Shown one piece after another: positions 35,395 through 47,100 of a stretch of DNA of 64,000 bases. The notes under the pieces are model-generated. The model was not told the DNA's origin. It was given only the letters and a program-made list of their open reading frames with translations, and did not search any database. Made by a program: the position numbers and the translations under genes. The DNA comes from Datisca glomerata (lineage: Eukaryota; Streptophyta; Magnoliopsida; Cucurbitales; Datiscaceae): the NCBI GenBank assembly GCA_003255025.1, contig QANY01004135.1:124001-188000 (forward strand), given 5' to 3'. The number at the start of each line of letters is the position of its first letter. Positions within the stretch are counted from its first letter, which is position 1.

Positions 35395-35869
35395 CTTAAA
35401 CATATGGTTGTTGGTAGGAATATACGTCTTGGATGGAAAAATATAGTATTTTCATGAGTGCCTGTAAAATGTTCGACGAAATTTCATAATAAATTGTATA
35501 ATGTATTTTGTTCATTGTCCGAAAGTGTTTGATAAATGTCATATTGAGCTTTATACTATATTTACATGAATGCCTGTAACATGTTCGATGAAACGCTATA
35601 TCTCATCCAAGGATAAAATGTAAGTTTCTTTACCAAAAAAATTGGTCGTTGTGTGTTATATTGTTAAAACACCAAATAGATACTCGAATCATTTTGAAAA
35701 TTGAATGTTTTTTATGTGATGCTTAAAGAAATGTATGATTATTGGTAGCGATATATGTTTTGGATGAAAAATTATAGTGTATGTTTATTGCCCGTAAGGT
35801 GTTTGACAAAATTTCACAATAGGGATTATAGTACATTTTTCTTCACACACCTTTTTCAGTGAGTCATAC
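35395..35869 (+). repeat. Intron-like direct repeat, copy 1
   Basis: Nearly identical to 38015-38489 over about 475 bp. It shares ggaatatac.tcttggatgg, aatgttcgacgaaat, catccaaggataaaatgtaag and the end cttcacacacctttttcag. The end is a good splice acceptor, so this is probably intron sequence of the PMD gene duplicated at a 2620-bp step. Confidence 0.85.
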
Positions 35870-36735
35870 TTAAATTTTGGTTTCTTAGGCTGAGTTCTTC
35901 TATGATCTTGGTATCTGTGATTTTGGGAACACTACACTTGTAGTTCAATGGTACAGTAGGCTTCCTAAAAATGTAATAAGGAATGTCGATAGGGTTTAGT
36001 TATTTTATAAGTATATTGAAAAATGGGCAGATGGATCGCGTCCTATTGAAAAGTCTAGCCAAGAAACAGTGGGATACATCCCACACCTTTCGTATAGATG
36101 AAGTGGGTGAGATGACAATGATCCCATTGGACTTTTGCGGTAACTAGCCTGAAAGTTGACGGTTGATAACTAGACTATGATTTGGAACTCTACAAGAACA
36201 AGAAGGTTTTGCAAAATCTAGTTGACAAACCATTGTCATAGGTTGGAGAAAAAAGTTAGTTATCAATGGATATTTGATAATTATGTTAGGTACGAGTCTA
36301 CTACACCTAAGTCGGAGGACATTTTGACGAGAGTCTTTCTTCTGGTGCTCTTGGGTACATTTTTTACGACAAGAGCAATAAAGTTTATTTGTACTTCCTT
36401 TCTAGCCTATAGAAAATAGATGAGATATGAGAGTATAATTGGGGTGGTTCAGTGTTATCCGTATTGTAATGCAACATGGACACTTTATGTCGTGGAAAAA
36501 GTGTAGGGACAAAGGGGTTTTTGGAGAGCATGAGAGGTATGAGCTTGCGAGTACTTTTCGTATTTGGCACTGAGCAGACCATTGGGTGGTCCAGACACGT
36601 TCATAGAGCAGTACGTTGGATAGAAATTGAGTTGGGAACAAGGGATGTTGGTCGCTACCTAAAAGAACTCCATGTTAAACTTCGACATATGAGGCCCAAT
36701 GATGTATGCGTTTTATTATATAAAATCTTATCTCG
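35870..36735 (+). pseudogene. Plant mobile domain (PMD) protein, N-terminal part, broken
   Basis: Starting after the acceptor at 35869, pieces of a PMD protein are readable. WDTSHTFRIDEVGEMTMIPLDF (36069-36135) matches the domain's 'W...THTFHLP.GEMT.TL.D' signature. RVFLLVLLGTFF (36330-36366) matches 'R.FLL.LLG..LF', with readable V-Y-L sequence after it in a shifted frame. Several stops and frameshifts occur (for example 36147 and 36217). PMD genes in plants are either transposon-borne or domesticated (MAIN/MAIL1). This one sits among transposon fragments and is not intact. Confidence 0.65.
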
Positions 36736-36737
36736 CA

Positions 36738-36751
36738 CCCCCCCCCCCCCN
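36738..36751. other. Poly-C run ending in an ambiguous base
   Basis: A run of about 13 C residues ends in N at 36751. It marks the junction between PMD sequence and a Tat fragment and may be a sequencing or assembly flaw. Confidence 0.7.
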
Positions 36752-37510
36752 AGCAAGACCCCAGAGGTCATAGATTACACAAACGCTCCCGTGAGAGATC
36801 AAATATAATTATCGAGACATGAGAGGTCCACTACCCAGACTGCTTGGCCAACACGGTAAAGGAAAAGATGAAGAATAAAAAGTGGAAGTTCTGTATAGGC
36901 TCCAATGACCCAAACAAAGTATGCTCGAAGGACAACTTCCCTTTTCTAAAAATTAATAAATTAATGGACACTACAACCAGGCATGAGATGCTCAGTCTCA
37001 TGGATGCCTTCTTTGGGTACAATCATGTACTCATGCCTTCTTTGTGATTGGGAGGAGGATTTATTGCTACAAAATCATGTCGCTCAGACTGAAGAGACGC
37101 ATGAACCTCCTATCAGCATTTAGTCAATAAAATGTTCCAAGAGTACATGCGGAAGATGATGGAAGTGTTGGGAGAGTTTGACATATGATACGAACCTCAG
37201 ACCATAATCAAGGCTCAAGCACTAGCTGACTCTACGATAGAGATCACGCCACCCCAAGAGAAAGAGGAGTCAGGTCATACAGAATATGTCATGCAAGATG
37301 ACGCGATTGATAGAGACACGGGGAAAGAACCCCCAGACACGGAATGGGCGCTAAACGTGGATGGATTTGCAAACACATGAAGAAACAAAGCCAGATTGAT
37401 ACTCAAAACATCAGATAGATCATAACCGAAAGGGCAAGGCGCTTAGCATTCAAGACATGAAACAATGAATCTGAATATGAAGCTTTGCTCGCATGTCAAC
37501 GAAGATTCTC
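36752..37510 (+). mobile_element. Tat retrotransposon fragment: RT joined to RNase H
   Basis: KKWKFCIGSNDPNKVCSKDNFPFLKI and LSLMDAFFGYNHVL (36870-37030) are the Tat RT 'KW..CVDF.DLNKACPKD.FPLP / FMDAFSGYNQ' motifs. At about 37165 the sequence jumps to LGEFDI, then IIKAQALADSTIEI and WALNVDGFANT, with FKT.NNESEYEALLAC to about 37500. That is the archaeal-type RNase H start, so the RT palm, including the YVDD box, has been deleted. No LTR is attached. Confidence 0.8.
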
Positions 37511-38014
37511 AAGCTAGACACAAGGATGGGGAAAAATCATAGCAAAGTTATAAATCCATTGCAACACGTAAGTTAAACCTGCAATCTTCATTGAACAGAT
37601 CCCTTGCACCACACGAGTCAAAACCCACTCCAAACCTGAGCCAAATCCCTCCAACCCGCGACACTAAACCTTATATCCTTCTAATAATGTATTTTTTCAC
37701 CAATAATGGATAGAGGAAAGCATAAAGTTACAAAGGAAACATTGAGTATAACGACGGAACGAAGATCGAGCTCGATCATTTCGAAAGGGTCGTACGATAT
37801 CATTGGTTATGGGGTGAAAAGATTTTATCCAAAGAATTGAAATCTTAGTATCCATATTCTTCCAACTGCTCCAATGGACCATATATCTCACCCAAGAAAA
37901 CAAGAAGTAAGTTTTTCTTTAAAGATTTTGAATTTTATGTGTTATATTGTTAAAACACCTAATACATACTTGATTCGTTCTGCAAATTGGGTGTTTTTAT
38001 GTGATGATTATAGA
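37511..38014 (+). other. Region before the second intron-like repeat
   Basis: No protein recognised. From about 37880 (tctcacccaagaaaacaagaag|gtaag-like donor) the DNA is related to 35600-35760 and 38220-38380, so the repeated intron itself contains an older internal duplication of roughly 320 bp. Confidence 0.5.
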
Positions 38015-38489
38015 AATATATGGTTGTTGGTAGGAATATACATCTTGGATGGAAAAATATAGTATTTTCATGAGTGCCCATAAAATGTTCGACGAAATGT
38101 CATAATGAATTATATAATGTATTTTTTTCATTGTCCGTAAAGTGTTTGATAAAATGTCATATTGAGCTTTATACTATATTTACATGAATGCCCGTAACAT
38201 GTTCGATGAAATGTCGTATCTCATCCAAGGATAAAATGTAAGTTTCTTTACTAAAAAAATTGGTCGTTATGTGTTATATAGTTAAAACACCAAATAGATA
38301 CTCGAATCATTTTGAAAACTGAGTGTTTTTTATGTGATGCTTTTAGAAATGTATGATTATTTGTAGCGATATATGTTTTGGATGAAAAATTATAGTGTAT
38401 GTGTATTTCCCGTAAGGTGTTTGACGAAATCTCACAATAGGGATTATAGTACATTTTTCTTCACACACCTTTTTCAGTGAGTCATATAC
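38015..38489 (+). repeat. Intron-like direct repeat, copy 2
   Basis: Counterpart of 35395-35869, again ending in the acceptor cctttttcag. The exon that follows differs from the one after copy 1. Confidence 0.85.
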
Positions 38490-39556
38490 CTCTTACCACC
38501 ATGAGAATCTTGCTGCAAGGACCTTCTGGAAGACCATGGTACTTGGGTGAGCGCGTCTCACAGTAGAGTATGGGAACTGAGGCGTTGTACATCCCATACA
38601 GACTCTCAAACTCAATGTTATGTGATCAACCATTCATCAGAGAGGATCTGTCTAGTGGTCTTGGAGGTTTCAGAGTGACACACTTTATCGTTGATGTAGA
38701 TGGCGATAACGAAGATACTTATGATGAATTCTAGAAAAAGTGGTTGTCTTACAAGTATGATGGGGCATCTTCATCTTTGTAGGTGCTAAACGTCTCTAAG
38801 TGGTTTTTAAATATTAGAGATTACTCATATTGTTATACAATGTAATTTTGTAATCTATTATGCATAGACAATAGCACCAGCAAGTGCAACAGCCACAGTA
38901 GTACCAGAAGCATCAGGGTCGGCTAGAGTGACCGTTGATGATATGAGAGTGGCTGGCATCCCATTACCATCATGGCACATTTAGTTACCACTCCCAGATG
39001 GTGGTAATGAGTTTGTTGACATTCCAAATGATGTTCCAGTCTGGGGTCTTCCATCTGCTGAAGTCGATTATGTAAGTTATGATGTTAATATTTATTATTT
39101 AGTCTTTAAATATCATATTATAATGCAATTAAGATAATGCAGGTGCTGGCGACATGATGCGCATGATTGACGGTCTCAATAGGCTGTTCTTCCAGAAAAT
39201 GTTGAGCGCACGTGAGGCAATGATGAAGGCAATGATAAAGGCCAAAGCATCAATGAAAAAAAGTATAAGAAAATTGTAAACTTACGATCTTTCCCTATTT
39301 ATTTTTTAGTTTGAAATCAAAATATACTGAATATGTACACTTGTAGGTGAAGCTGCAAAGACGCTTACACATGTATGAAACTCAAAGCATGAATGAGAGT
39401 GATGATGATGATGATGATGATGATGATTCGGTTAATGATGATGAAGATGACCATGATGATGATACCAATGAGAATACTGAATTAGAACAAGAACATGATG
39501 GGCGTAGAAAGCATTCACATGATGCTTTGTCAAAAAAGAGAAAAATTGCACCATGA
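38490..39556 (+). pseudogene. PMD gene, C-terminal part with acidic tail
   Basis: After the acceptor at 38489 one frame reads WYLGERVSQ, then SMGTEALYIPYRL and VDVDGDNEDTYDEF. This recalls the 'WYLGER...Q.mG....IP' end of PMD proteins. Further exon-like parts are APASATATVVPEASGSARV (near 38880), PVWGLPSAEVDYV (to 39073, then gtaag) and GDMMRMIDGLNRLFFQKML (39150-39200). The last part, 39347-39556, encodes eight aspartates in a row, a long acidic stretch and KHSHDALSKKRKIAP, a nuclear-signal-like end. Stops at 38570, 38731 and 38981 argue for a pseudogene. Confidence 0.55.
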
Positions 39557-39845
39557 TGTTTTAAGTTCTTTTAGATTCTAAGTTTGTTTTGATCAGATTC
39601 TCAGTTTTTTTAAATTCTAAATTTTGTCAAAGTTGCATGACAGGCATTTGACATATTATGGATGTAAATATGCAATTAATATTGTGGGTTTTTCTAATAT
39701 TTATGGGGAGGTTATGTCGAATTATTGGTTTAAACTTGATCTTAAAACATTTTATGTATAATGATCACATTTACAAACCGCCAATCTATCCAATTAGATT
39801 GTACGAAGAGTATATTCGCCTCTTATGTTATGGCTCATCTTGCAC
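39557..39845. other. No recognised gene
   Basis: AT-rich; no similarity seen. Confidence 0.4.
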
Positions 39846-39865
39846 TTACAAATCATCAATCCAAA

Positions 39866-39955
39866 CATTTTAAGCGAATCACCAGTCTTGAAAGGAGTTT
39901 AGGGCCTGCTGGTCACATTTGGGCCCCAAACGCCTTTCAAGACTGGCGATTTGCC
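39866..39955. repeat. Short inverted repeat (hairpin)
   Basis: cgaatcaccagtcttgaaagg at 39876 pairs with cctttcaagactggcgattt ending near 39953. The gtttagggcc / ggccccaaac stretches extend the stem inside. Related fragments (aatgccat, tggtgattcgcttc) continue to 40100. Confidence 0.75.
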
Positions 39956-40110
39956 CGACATAAATGGAGTTTGGGCCCCAAATGCCATAGAAACATGTGT
40001 TTGGTACGCGTCACTGGGACAAGGGCCAAACGCGACCAGAAGGCCCCAAATGCCATTATATATTGGTGATTCGCTTCTAATGAATGGCGATTGTCACCTG
40101 CTGATAACGT

Positions 40111-40655
40111 TTGGGACCCAAAAGTCTGAAACACGGGCATTTGGCCCGTGTCACGGTGGTGGTTGGGATGCTTTGTGTAAAATATGAAACCTTGTGGAAT
40201 GAGAAGGTCACCAATGAGCATTATGTGAAGCAGGATGATGGTGTAGAGATTAAAAGAAGCCTTGTCGAAGACCCGGTAACAATGAAGATGAAGGGCAGCC
40301 AAGGTGTTAGCTCTAGTAAAGCACGACCAATCACCCGTCGATGTGACCATTGTAAGAACAAAGACATACCAAACGGACATGTCCAGAATTACCAAGCGAT
40401 GTGCATGCCACGATGTCGGACGGTAATAATGATGATCTAACACCATTTAACGTGCAAGGTGGACACACAACATAGGTCTCTAGAAAAGGTGCGTCCCCAT
40501 TTAATGTGCAATGTGCGTACACATTCAATGTGCAAGGTGCGTACCCATTCGACCAATCTGCATACCCACCATTGTTCAACGCACAAGGTGGACACCCTAT
40601 GTACAACACAAACATCTCATACTGGTATAATTTTTCATATCCCCCACCACAGTGA
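40111..40655 (+). pseudogene. Transposon-type protein fragment with C..C..H..C motif
   Basis: The frame reads YETLWNEKVTNEHYVKQDDG, then PITRRCDHCKNKDIPNGHVQ and AMCMPRC, a C-x2-C-...-H-...-C arrangement like a degenerate zinc knuckle. In a second frame, 40441-40655 encodes short proline/tyrosine/glycine repeats (PFNVQGGHT, AYTFNVQGAYPFDQ, PPLFNAQGGHPMYN) ending FSYPPPQ before a stop. This resembles the low-complexity tail of plant transposase-like proteins. I cannot name the family. Confidence 0.4.
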
Positions 40656-40689
40656 ATGTACATTTTGCTATTAACTTGCTTTGATATTT

Positions 40690-40925
40690 TTTTTTGAGAA
40701 TGTTAATATACAAATATTTATAAACCTGCTTATTTATAACAATACAAAATAATTCTGCAAAATCTGCTAATTTATAGTTGTACAAAATAATTTTACAACA
40801 TCTATTTATCATCAATGTACACGATAACTTACAAAAATCTCTTTTATTTATAGTTGTACACAATAATATACAAAAATCTATTTATCTTCGCTATACACAA
40901 TAATCATATACAAAAGATGACACAA
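40690..40925. repeat. Degenerate ~50-bp repeats
   Basis: The phrase ttatagttgtacaaaataat with tacaaaaatctatttat recurs four to five times with changes. Confidence 0.6.
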
Positions 40926-40989
40926 TAATATCTACTTGGAGGGATGCTCGACCAAGACAAGCCTATGATCCTAATTCTATCCAAAACTC

Positions 40990-41175
40990 GCCCATTTGAC
41001 ATTTGTGAGAATTTAGATGAGCTAGAGGTTATTGAAGAAGAAAATAACGATTGTCAATAAATTTCTAAGCATACGAGGATATCCCTCTTGAATCTGCTTC
41101 GAAATTTATTGCACCGTTGTTATTGTCTTCTTCAATAACCTAGCTCACCGAATTTCTCAGGAATGGCAAATGGGC
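40990..41175. repeat. Imperfect hairpin with ~75-bp arms
   Basis: Left arm 40990-41064 (gcccatttgacatttgtgag ... ggttattgaagaagaaaata ... caataaattt) pairs with right arm 41102-41175 (aaatttattg ... ttgtcttcttcaataacct ... tggcaaatgggc). The loop is about 37 bp. A few mismatches and a small bulge interrupt the stem. Confidence 0.85.
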
Positions 41176-41449
41176 AAGTGTTTGAACAAGAACAAAAGAA
41201 AATATGATACAATAATGTAATACAATATTATCTATCCCTTCATTTTTTTTCTCTTCTCAAGCCTTTACTTTAAAGTAAGACTCATCTTTAGTGGTAGTCG
41301 AGTCTCTGAGATAGATTAGTTCTTGTTATAAAATCGACCAACACTATCATGTAATGTATCATACGGATGTTCGAAGGATGGTTGGAGATCTTCAACAAAA
41401 TATTACACCAAAGATCGTGCGATTTATACTCCTGTAAAAATTATTGCCA

Positions 41450-41950
41450 ATATTCAATAAACTATCATATATCTCAACAAGTTCAACAATGACAGCCATA
41501 AATGAGCAAATCCAGAACAATCAGAAAATTGTTTATTCAATAACTAAAAGAACCCTAACTCCAATGTAAAACAAAACAAAAAACAGAGCGGTAAGGTTTG
41601 AACATTCACCAAACTATCATACAACCAATAAAGTCAATAATAACAACCACAAATGAGCAAAACCACAACAATCAGAAAAATCCAATTACATAACTAAAAG
41701 TACCACCTAAAACAAAATAGAAAACATGAAGCTCTAAGGTTTGAATATTCACCAAAACTATCATACACCTCAACAAATTCAATACTGACATCCACAAATG
41801 AGCAAGTCCAAAACAATCAGAAAAATCTCAATTACATAACTAGATGAACCTTAACAAATAACCATTAATGACAACCATAAATGAGAAAATCCACAACAAT
41901 TAGAAAATTCCCAATTATAGAACTAAAAAAACCCGAAACTATAACAAACA
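41450..41950. repeat. ~150-bp tandem repeat, about 3.3 copies
   Basis: aaactatcata marks unit starts at 41459, 41611 and 41755 (steps 152 and 144). Each unit contains acaaatgagcaaa-c-acaacaatcagaaaa and acataactaaaag. A final partial copy runs to about 41945. Confidence 0.85.
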
Positions 41951-42299
41951 AAAAAAGCTCTCAATTTTAGCAAAATGTGAACAATATCTGGCAAATTACC
42001 TTGGAACGATAGTCGCGAACAATTTCTGCCATGATGTCATCCATATATCTCAAGACTCACACACCACAATCACTCCTGCAAATGTAATAATAAGTGCATC
42101 ATTAAAGGGTGAAGGAAGCCTAATCAAATTCATGATCAGTGAACTTACATATTTGATTGGGGCAGCCTTGAAATTATGAATGAAGAGAAGGTTGTTGACG
42201 AGGGCAACAAATCTATAAGCTTAGGCCCAAATATTAAGTCCATACCTTCTAACTATAATTTCATTCACAAAATATAAAGAAGTAATCAATACATTTACA

Positions 42300-44620
42300 C
42301 AATCATACTAAGTCAACATTTAGTATATTAACTACATTAAATTTGTTTATCGTCATTTCTAGCTCAAGCTTTGGCGCGTATCTATCAACAATCTTGTGTT
42401 TCCTTACAAAATTAGGAAGCTCAACTAGTTTTGAAACACATTGACTCTGCAGTGGCACAATAAAAATATAATACACAATGTACATACAAACCTAAAATAA
42501 GGATGATTTTGAGTAGTAGATACTCACAACAAAGAATGTAGGAAGAACCATAATCAGTTGCTCATCGACGCACGGCAAGCCTCCAAGGTCAAAATGCTGA
42601 CAAACAAGTCTATAAGGTTTGAGCCAAGCCAATTTTCTGGACCGAGAGTCATTAGGTCTCTCTATTTAGCATGGAAGCCAGAATGTCTAACGAGAATTCC
42701 ACTGCAAAAGATAAATCAAAGACAAACTTAATCAAAATTTGGCAGTGATGGTGTGTCAAATTTTGTTACATTAGTATGACTACTACCTATCCTCTAATCT
42801 TTTCTAAGAAATATACTCCATTAAACGCTCATCTTTCATTTCTAGTGGGTCCCGCAATGTGTACGGACCCGCTTTAAATACCTTATTGTTGCGTTTAGTG
42901 GTCGATTTACCCTTCAAATAGGGTGAACTAAGTAGGCGACCATCTCTCCTCTCCTGAGTGCTATGCAACTGCATCGAGAATTGGCTTTCAGTAGACTCAG
43001 CATGAATTGTTTGCCCTATCAAAAAACAGCCCCAAGTAATGTGTTAGATTATACATGTTATATATAGAAAAGATGAAATACAAATAAATAGAATAATACC
43101 TTTCGACGTCCTTTAGTTGTTCCAGTCATAGATGGTTTCCAGATCAATAAAGTTCAATGAATACATTGTTTGAAGCGTCTACCTGGATGCACTTTTCATC
43201 GTTATCACCTTTATATAAAGGTGATGAAGAGACTGATAGCTCTTCTTCACAGGAGGGACTCATATCCTCATCAAAACCTCATTGTTCTTTACCTTGAGTT
43301 GAGGTGACGCGTGGCTCATCGTGTTAGGCTCGCCAATGTTGTGTACCAATATCTCGTTCTAAAAGACTCGCCAATGTTGTGTACATATCTTGGATGACCA
43401 TTATCTTTCTCTGCACCTCCATTAATTGTGAAGTATCCACAATCATGGAGCTGGACTGCGCCTGAAGAGCCGCCCTCATGGAGCTGGACTCCACCTGAAT
43501 AGTGATCACTTGTGCACTTGAAGCACCTATCCCGGTGGCTTGCTCTTCAGGTACATATGCACACATGTCTATGCAAACATGCTTATGCTCGCGATCGTCC
43601 CAAACCTTGCCGTCTCCCGAAATGGCTTGCATGATTGTATCGATCTAGATCATACAAATATATGTGAATTAGTAATAAATAATTAATGGTAATATAACCA
43701 GCCAAATTTGTAATATTCTAAAATGCTTACCGCACAATGTTAGGCCAATCTTCTCCTCCCCTTGATTTTACAAAATAAATCATTTTTGTAATGGTCGTGT
43801 CGTTCCACCTTAGCAGTAAGGGCTGGTTCAAGTCAACATAGTTGGCAGAGCATGCCAACTTCTCCAGATAAAACAACTGCATCAAAATGAACTTATTAGG
43901 AAATATATGTATGTTATAATGTGAAAGTAATACCAATGTACACTAAATATTTTATCTGTATAAATAAAAAGCATCCGGTAATGCTATGGTGGTGGTTATT
44001 TTGATACCTCGCGACACCATCCATAAAATCTTTAAAACAAGTAGAAGCCCAATTCTTCTGTTGGATGGTCACGGGTGGCTTCACAACATGCAACCATGAA
44101 TAACTGATGATTGGTTTTGATCGAGGAGATAACAAAGCCCCGACAATGTACAACACAAAGACTTGCCTCCAACAGTCACCGTCAAACTCTTCAATCAAGA
44201 ATTTTGACAAGGTGTTCACCAGAATATCACCTTTGGCATTCACCCACTTTGATTTTAGATATTCTATCTCATTCACATCACCATCGAATTTGATCTCCTG
44301 CCCACCATAAAAGATGCCTAGCATAGAAGTGACACTATTTGCGGTGACTTTGATGTCGACTCATAGACATTCAATATGCAGGTGGCTAGGTCAAAGCAAC
44401 CTAATAGTTACTGCAAGAAGTTCCTCTTCAAATTGTGGCATTTAATATCCAACAACCCTCTGAATCCCATCTCCACGACCGCTCTCCTCTTCTCCTCATC
44501 GAAATTTACAATAAGATCCACAAATTTCTGGAGTGTACAGCGTGTGAGCAACTTTCGTTTAAGACCGGGTTGTTCCACTCCCACTTTCAATGGCATGAAT
44601 TTTATTTTCATTCAAATAAT
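42300..44620 (-). pseudogene. Multi-exon transposon-type gene, possibly Ulp1-linked
   Basis: On minus the order is: 44611-44408 with RCTLQKFVDLIV and AVVEMGFRGLLDIKCHNLKR; then, after a stop and frame change, 44324-43956 with IEYLKSKWVNAKGDILVNTL, WRQVFVLYIVGALLSPRS and NWASTCFKDFMDGVARY. An intron at 43877-43955 (AT..AG; donor changed from GT) leads to 43876-43731 (LFYLEKLACSANYVDLNQPL). An exon then runs from about 43645 to 43324 (MQAISGDGKVWDDREHKH). Further exons lie near 43020-42804 and 42700-42303, joined by an intron before SQCVSKLVELPNFV. The R-C-T-..-F / GFGGLL / NWA pattern belongs to plant proteins often fused or linked to Ulp1-like proteases in Mutator-type transposons (inference). 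No catalytic H-D-C triad is identified. Confidence 0.5.
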
Positions 44621-44660
44621 TGAGTTTCACTTCCTTCGTCATACTTTTTCACTTTGAAGT

Positions 44661-46920
44661 TAGATCTTTTCGTGTTTGCATATCAGAAACTCACTTAAAT
44701 TACAATAAAAAAATTATCAATTCCATGTTATAATGTAATATTTATTTAAACATACTTACTTCATGACCACTAATCTTTTCACCTGCCACCCTCATTTTAG
44801 CACATTCTTTCACACTGTTTTAGTTTTAAACAACCACATCAACATTGTAACAAATTATATGAAAATATGTAATATTAAATTGATGATCTCATTAATTACT
44901 TACAGGTATACAAAGAAACCCTTCTGTGCCTTCTTCACGTTGGCATTGTGTTAGCCATATGAAATATATGTTAGTAAAATCAAATTTAGCCATATGATAA
45001 TGACTTATTATCATGATTATCCCTGATACTAATTTATAATGGATTGAATCTAGTAAGAATGCTAAAATGCATACAATGTTATGTTCTTGTATATATCTGC
45101 CCCTATTATGTAATTAATCAGCTTTATGCAATGACTATTTGAGATAACGAATTAATTGGAAGTGACATATATCAACAATCTTAATAGATGATAAACATGA
45201 TGTGTAAAGATTTTAAAGAATGTAAGAACCTTAGTTGATCTAGTTGCAACATGCTCTTCTCCAAGTTGTTTCATAATTTATCATGTTAAAAGAATCATAG
45301 TAAAGTTCCACCATGTAGGTAATTAAGCTAGTTAAAAACTCTATAAATGTCCAAATATCTATAATCATATAAAAAAGACATTGATCATGTAGTTCTCTCT
45401 AAAATAGGACTTTTCGTTTTGTTCGATTGCTTGAAGGATAAAATGTACAATGGTATTCATCTAATAACAAACATACATACGAAATAACATAGTTTCCATG
45501 AAAGAAAACAACAACCTCATGTAATATCTCCTTCCAACTACAATATTTCATATAGAAACATGAAAAAGACAAAAAATGAAAAATAGTTTACAACATAGCA
45601 AGTTCCATTTGATTAAGTAAATCCAATTCAAGCTAATGAGATTGAGACAAAAATTCGTATATGAGTTCACATTCCATAAGTAAATGACTACCAACCTTGT
45701 CAATGCCGTTAAGTCTTCACTATTGATGACTAATAATCAAGAGGTTTCACCTAAAAAAAATAAGGAGACACTTTTATAATTGAGTGTAAATCCAACTTCA
45801 AAATAATGTTATGTTCTCAAGTAAATCTATTCTAACTATAATAAATATTAATCTTATTTCTCAAGAGCAACCCACAATATTAAGACATGAACATAATCCA
45901 AAATAATGAAGTGATGAAGCGTTACACAAAATGTCACTATAATGCATAAATAGTTTATATTGATAATCATAGGAGTGGACCAAAATCATATCACTGATTG
46001 GATCCAAAATTTTACTAGGATTCTATTGGTCTAGCGGAGAAAATAAATCTTTTTATTACTTTGATTTTTAAGGTGAGATGGGAAACCCATTTATTCATCT
46101 ACAAAGGTAAGAAGCTAAATGTGGGGAAAAAGAAATGTGGACTTCCAGAACAAAGGTAGAAGCAGTATTAAAATAGAAAGCTAATGGTTGGTGATATGGC
46201 TATTATCACAACAATCATAATTTACATTGGTTGTATAAAATGAAATCATGAGTCTCAAACAAGTAAAAATGAGCCTCTCGAAAATGTGTCCAATGAAACT
46301 ATTTACAGTACTGATTATCAATAAGCAAAAAGATAAATTTACGTAAATTGAGACTACCATGAAGGAACTAACATCTCATAAAAATAAGTTCCCACAACAA
46401 AAATTTCCATGTCTAATTGATAAAAACAAAAGAAATTCCATAACTTAGCTTCTATTCTTATATGTCCATCAAAACAAAAGAAATTTCATAACTCAGCAGA
46501 TTTTCTTCCCCACAACTTATGAAGAACCAAAGTCGACAAATTTCGTAGATACATCTTACACTAACTTTCTTTGATGGATCGACAGTCAAATGCCAATGTC
46601 AAGTCCAATAGTATAATATAATGAAGGTATAAGGATGAAATTATACAGAGGCAAAAAGAACAATCTATGAACTCACAGATAATATCGACTAAATCTAAAT
46701 CCACTCTCATATGCTCCTAAAATAATAAAAATTATGCTTCTTATCTACCGCCTTAATCGGATATGAAATTCCAATAGGATGGATTTTGATATAACAAAGC
46801 ACTCGACTACTACAAACCAACGCACTCGTTCCATAGGGGAAACACTATGTAATCAGTAAAAAAATGAGCATTCTGTCAATCTTAGAGTCACAATAATAGC
46901 TATAAAGAGAAGGTAAACAA
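44661..46920. other. No recognised gene
   Basis: AT-rich DNA. It may be a long first intron or upstream region of the minus-strand gene at 42300-44620. No repeat ends found. Confidence 0.4.
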
Positions 46921-46928
46921 AAATTAAT

Positions 46929-47100
46929 GAAACCCTAAAAATTAACAAAACCCTATAAACTAACGAAACCCTAAATCATGAAACATGCAAATCACAACAA
47001 GAGGAAAAGGAAAATCGCAAGGAAACTCTAAATCAGAAACATGAAAATCGTAATAAAAAACCCTAAATCAGAAACATTCAAATCCAGAAACTTCTCCAAC
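46929..47100 (-). repeat. AAACCCTA-rich stretch
   Basis: aaaccctaaaaatta, aaaccctataaact, aaaccctaaatcatg and later aaccctaaatcag recur at short spacing. AAACCCTA (telo box) often occurs in plant 5' UTRs and promoters. On minus this would lie upstream of the gene at 42300-44620. Spacing is irregular, so it is not a telomere array. Confidence 0.5.

Noticed and set aside
39347..39556. Stand-alone small acidic gene
   Set aside because: It starts after splice-like sequence and reads best as the last exon of the broken PMD gene, not as its own gene.
46929..46990. Interstitial telomere
   Set aside because: AAACCCTA units are spaced irregularly by 10-20 bases rather than in tandem; this looks like promoter or UTR telo boxes.
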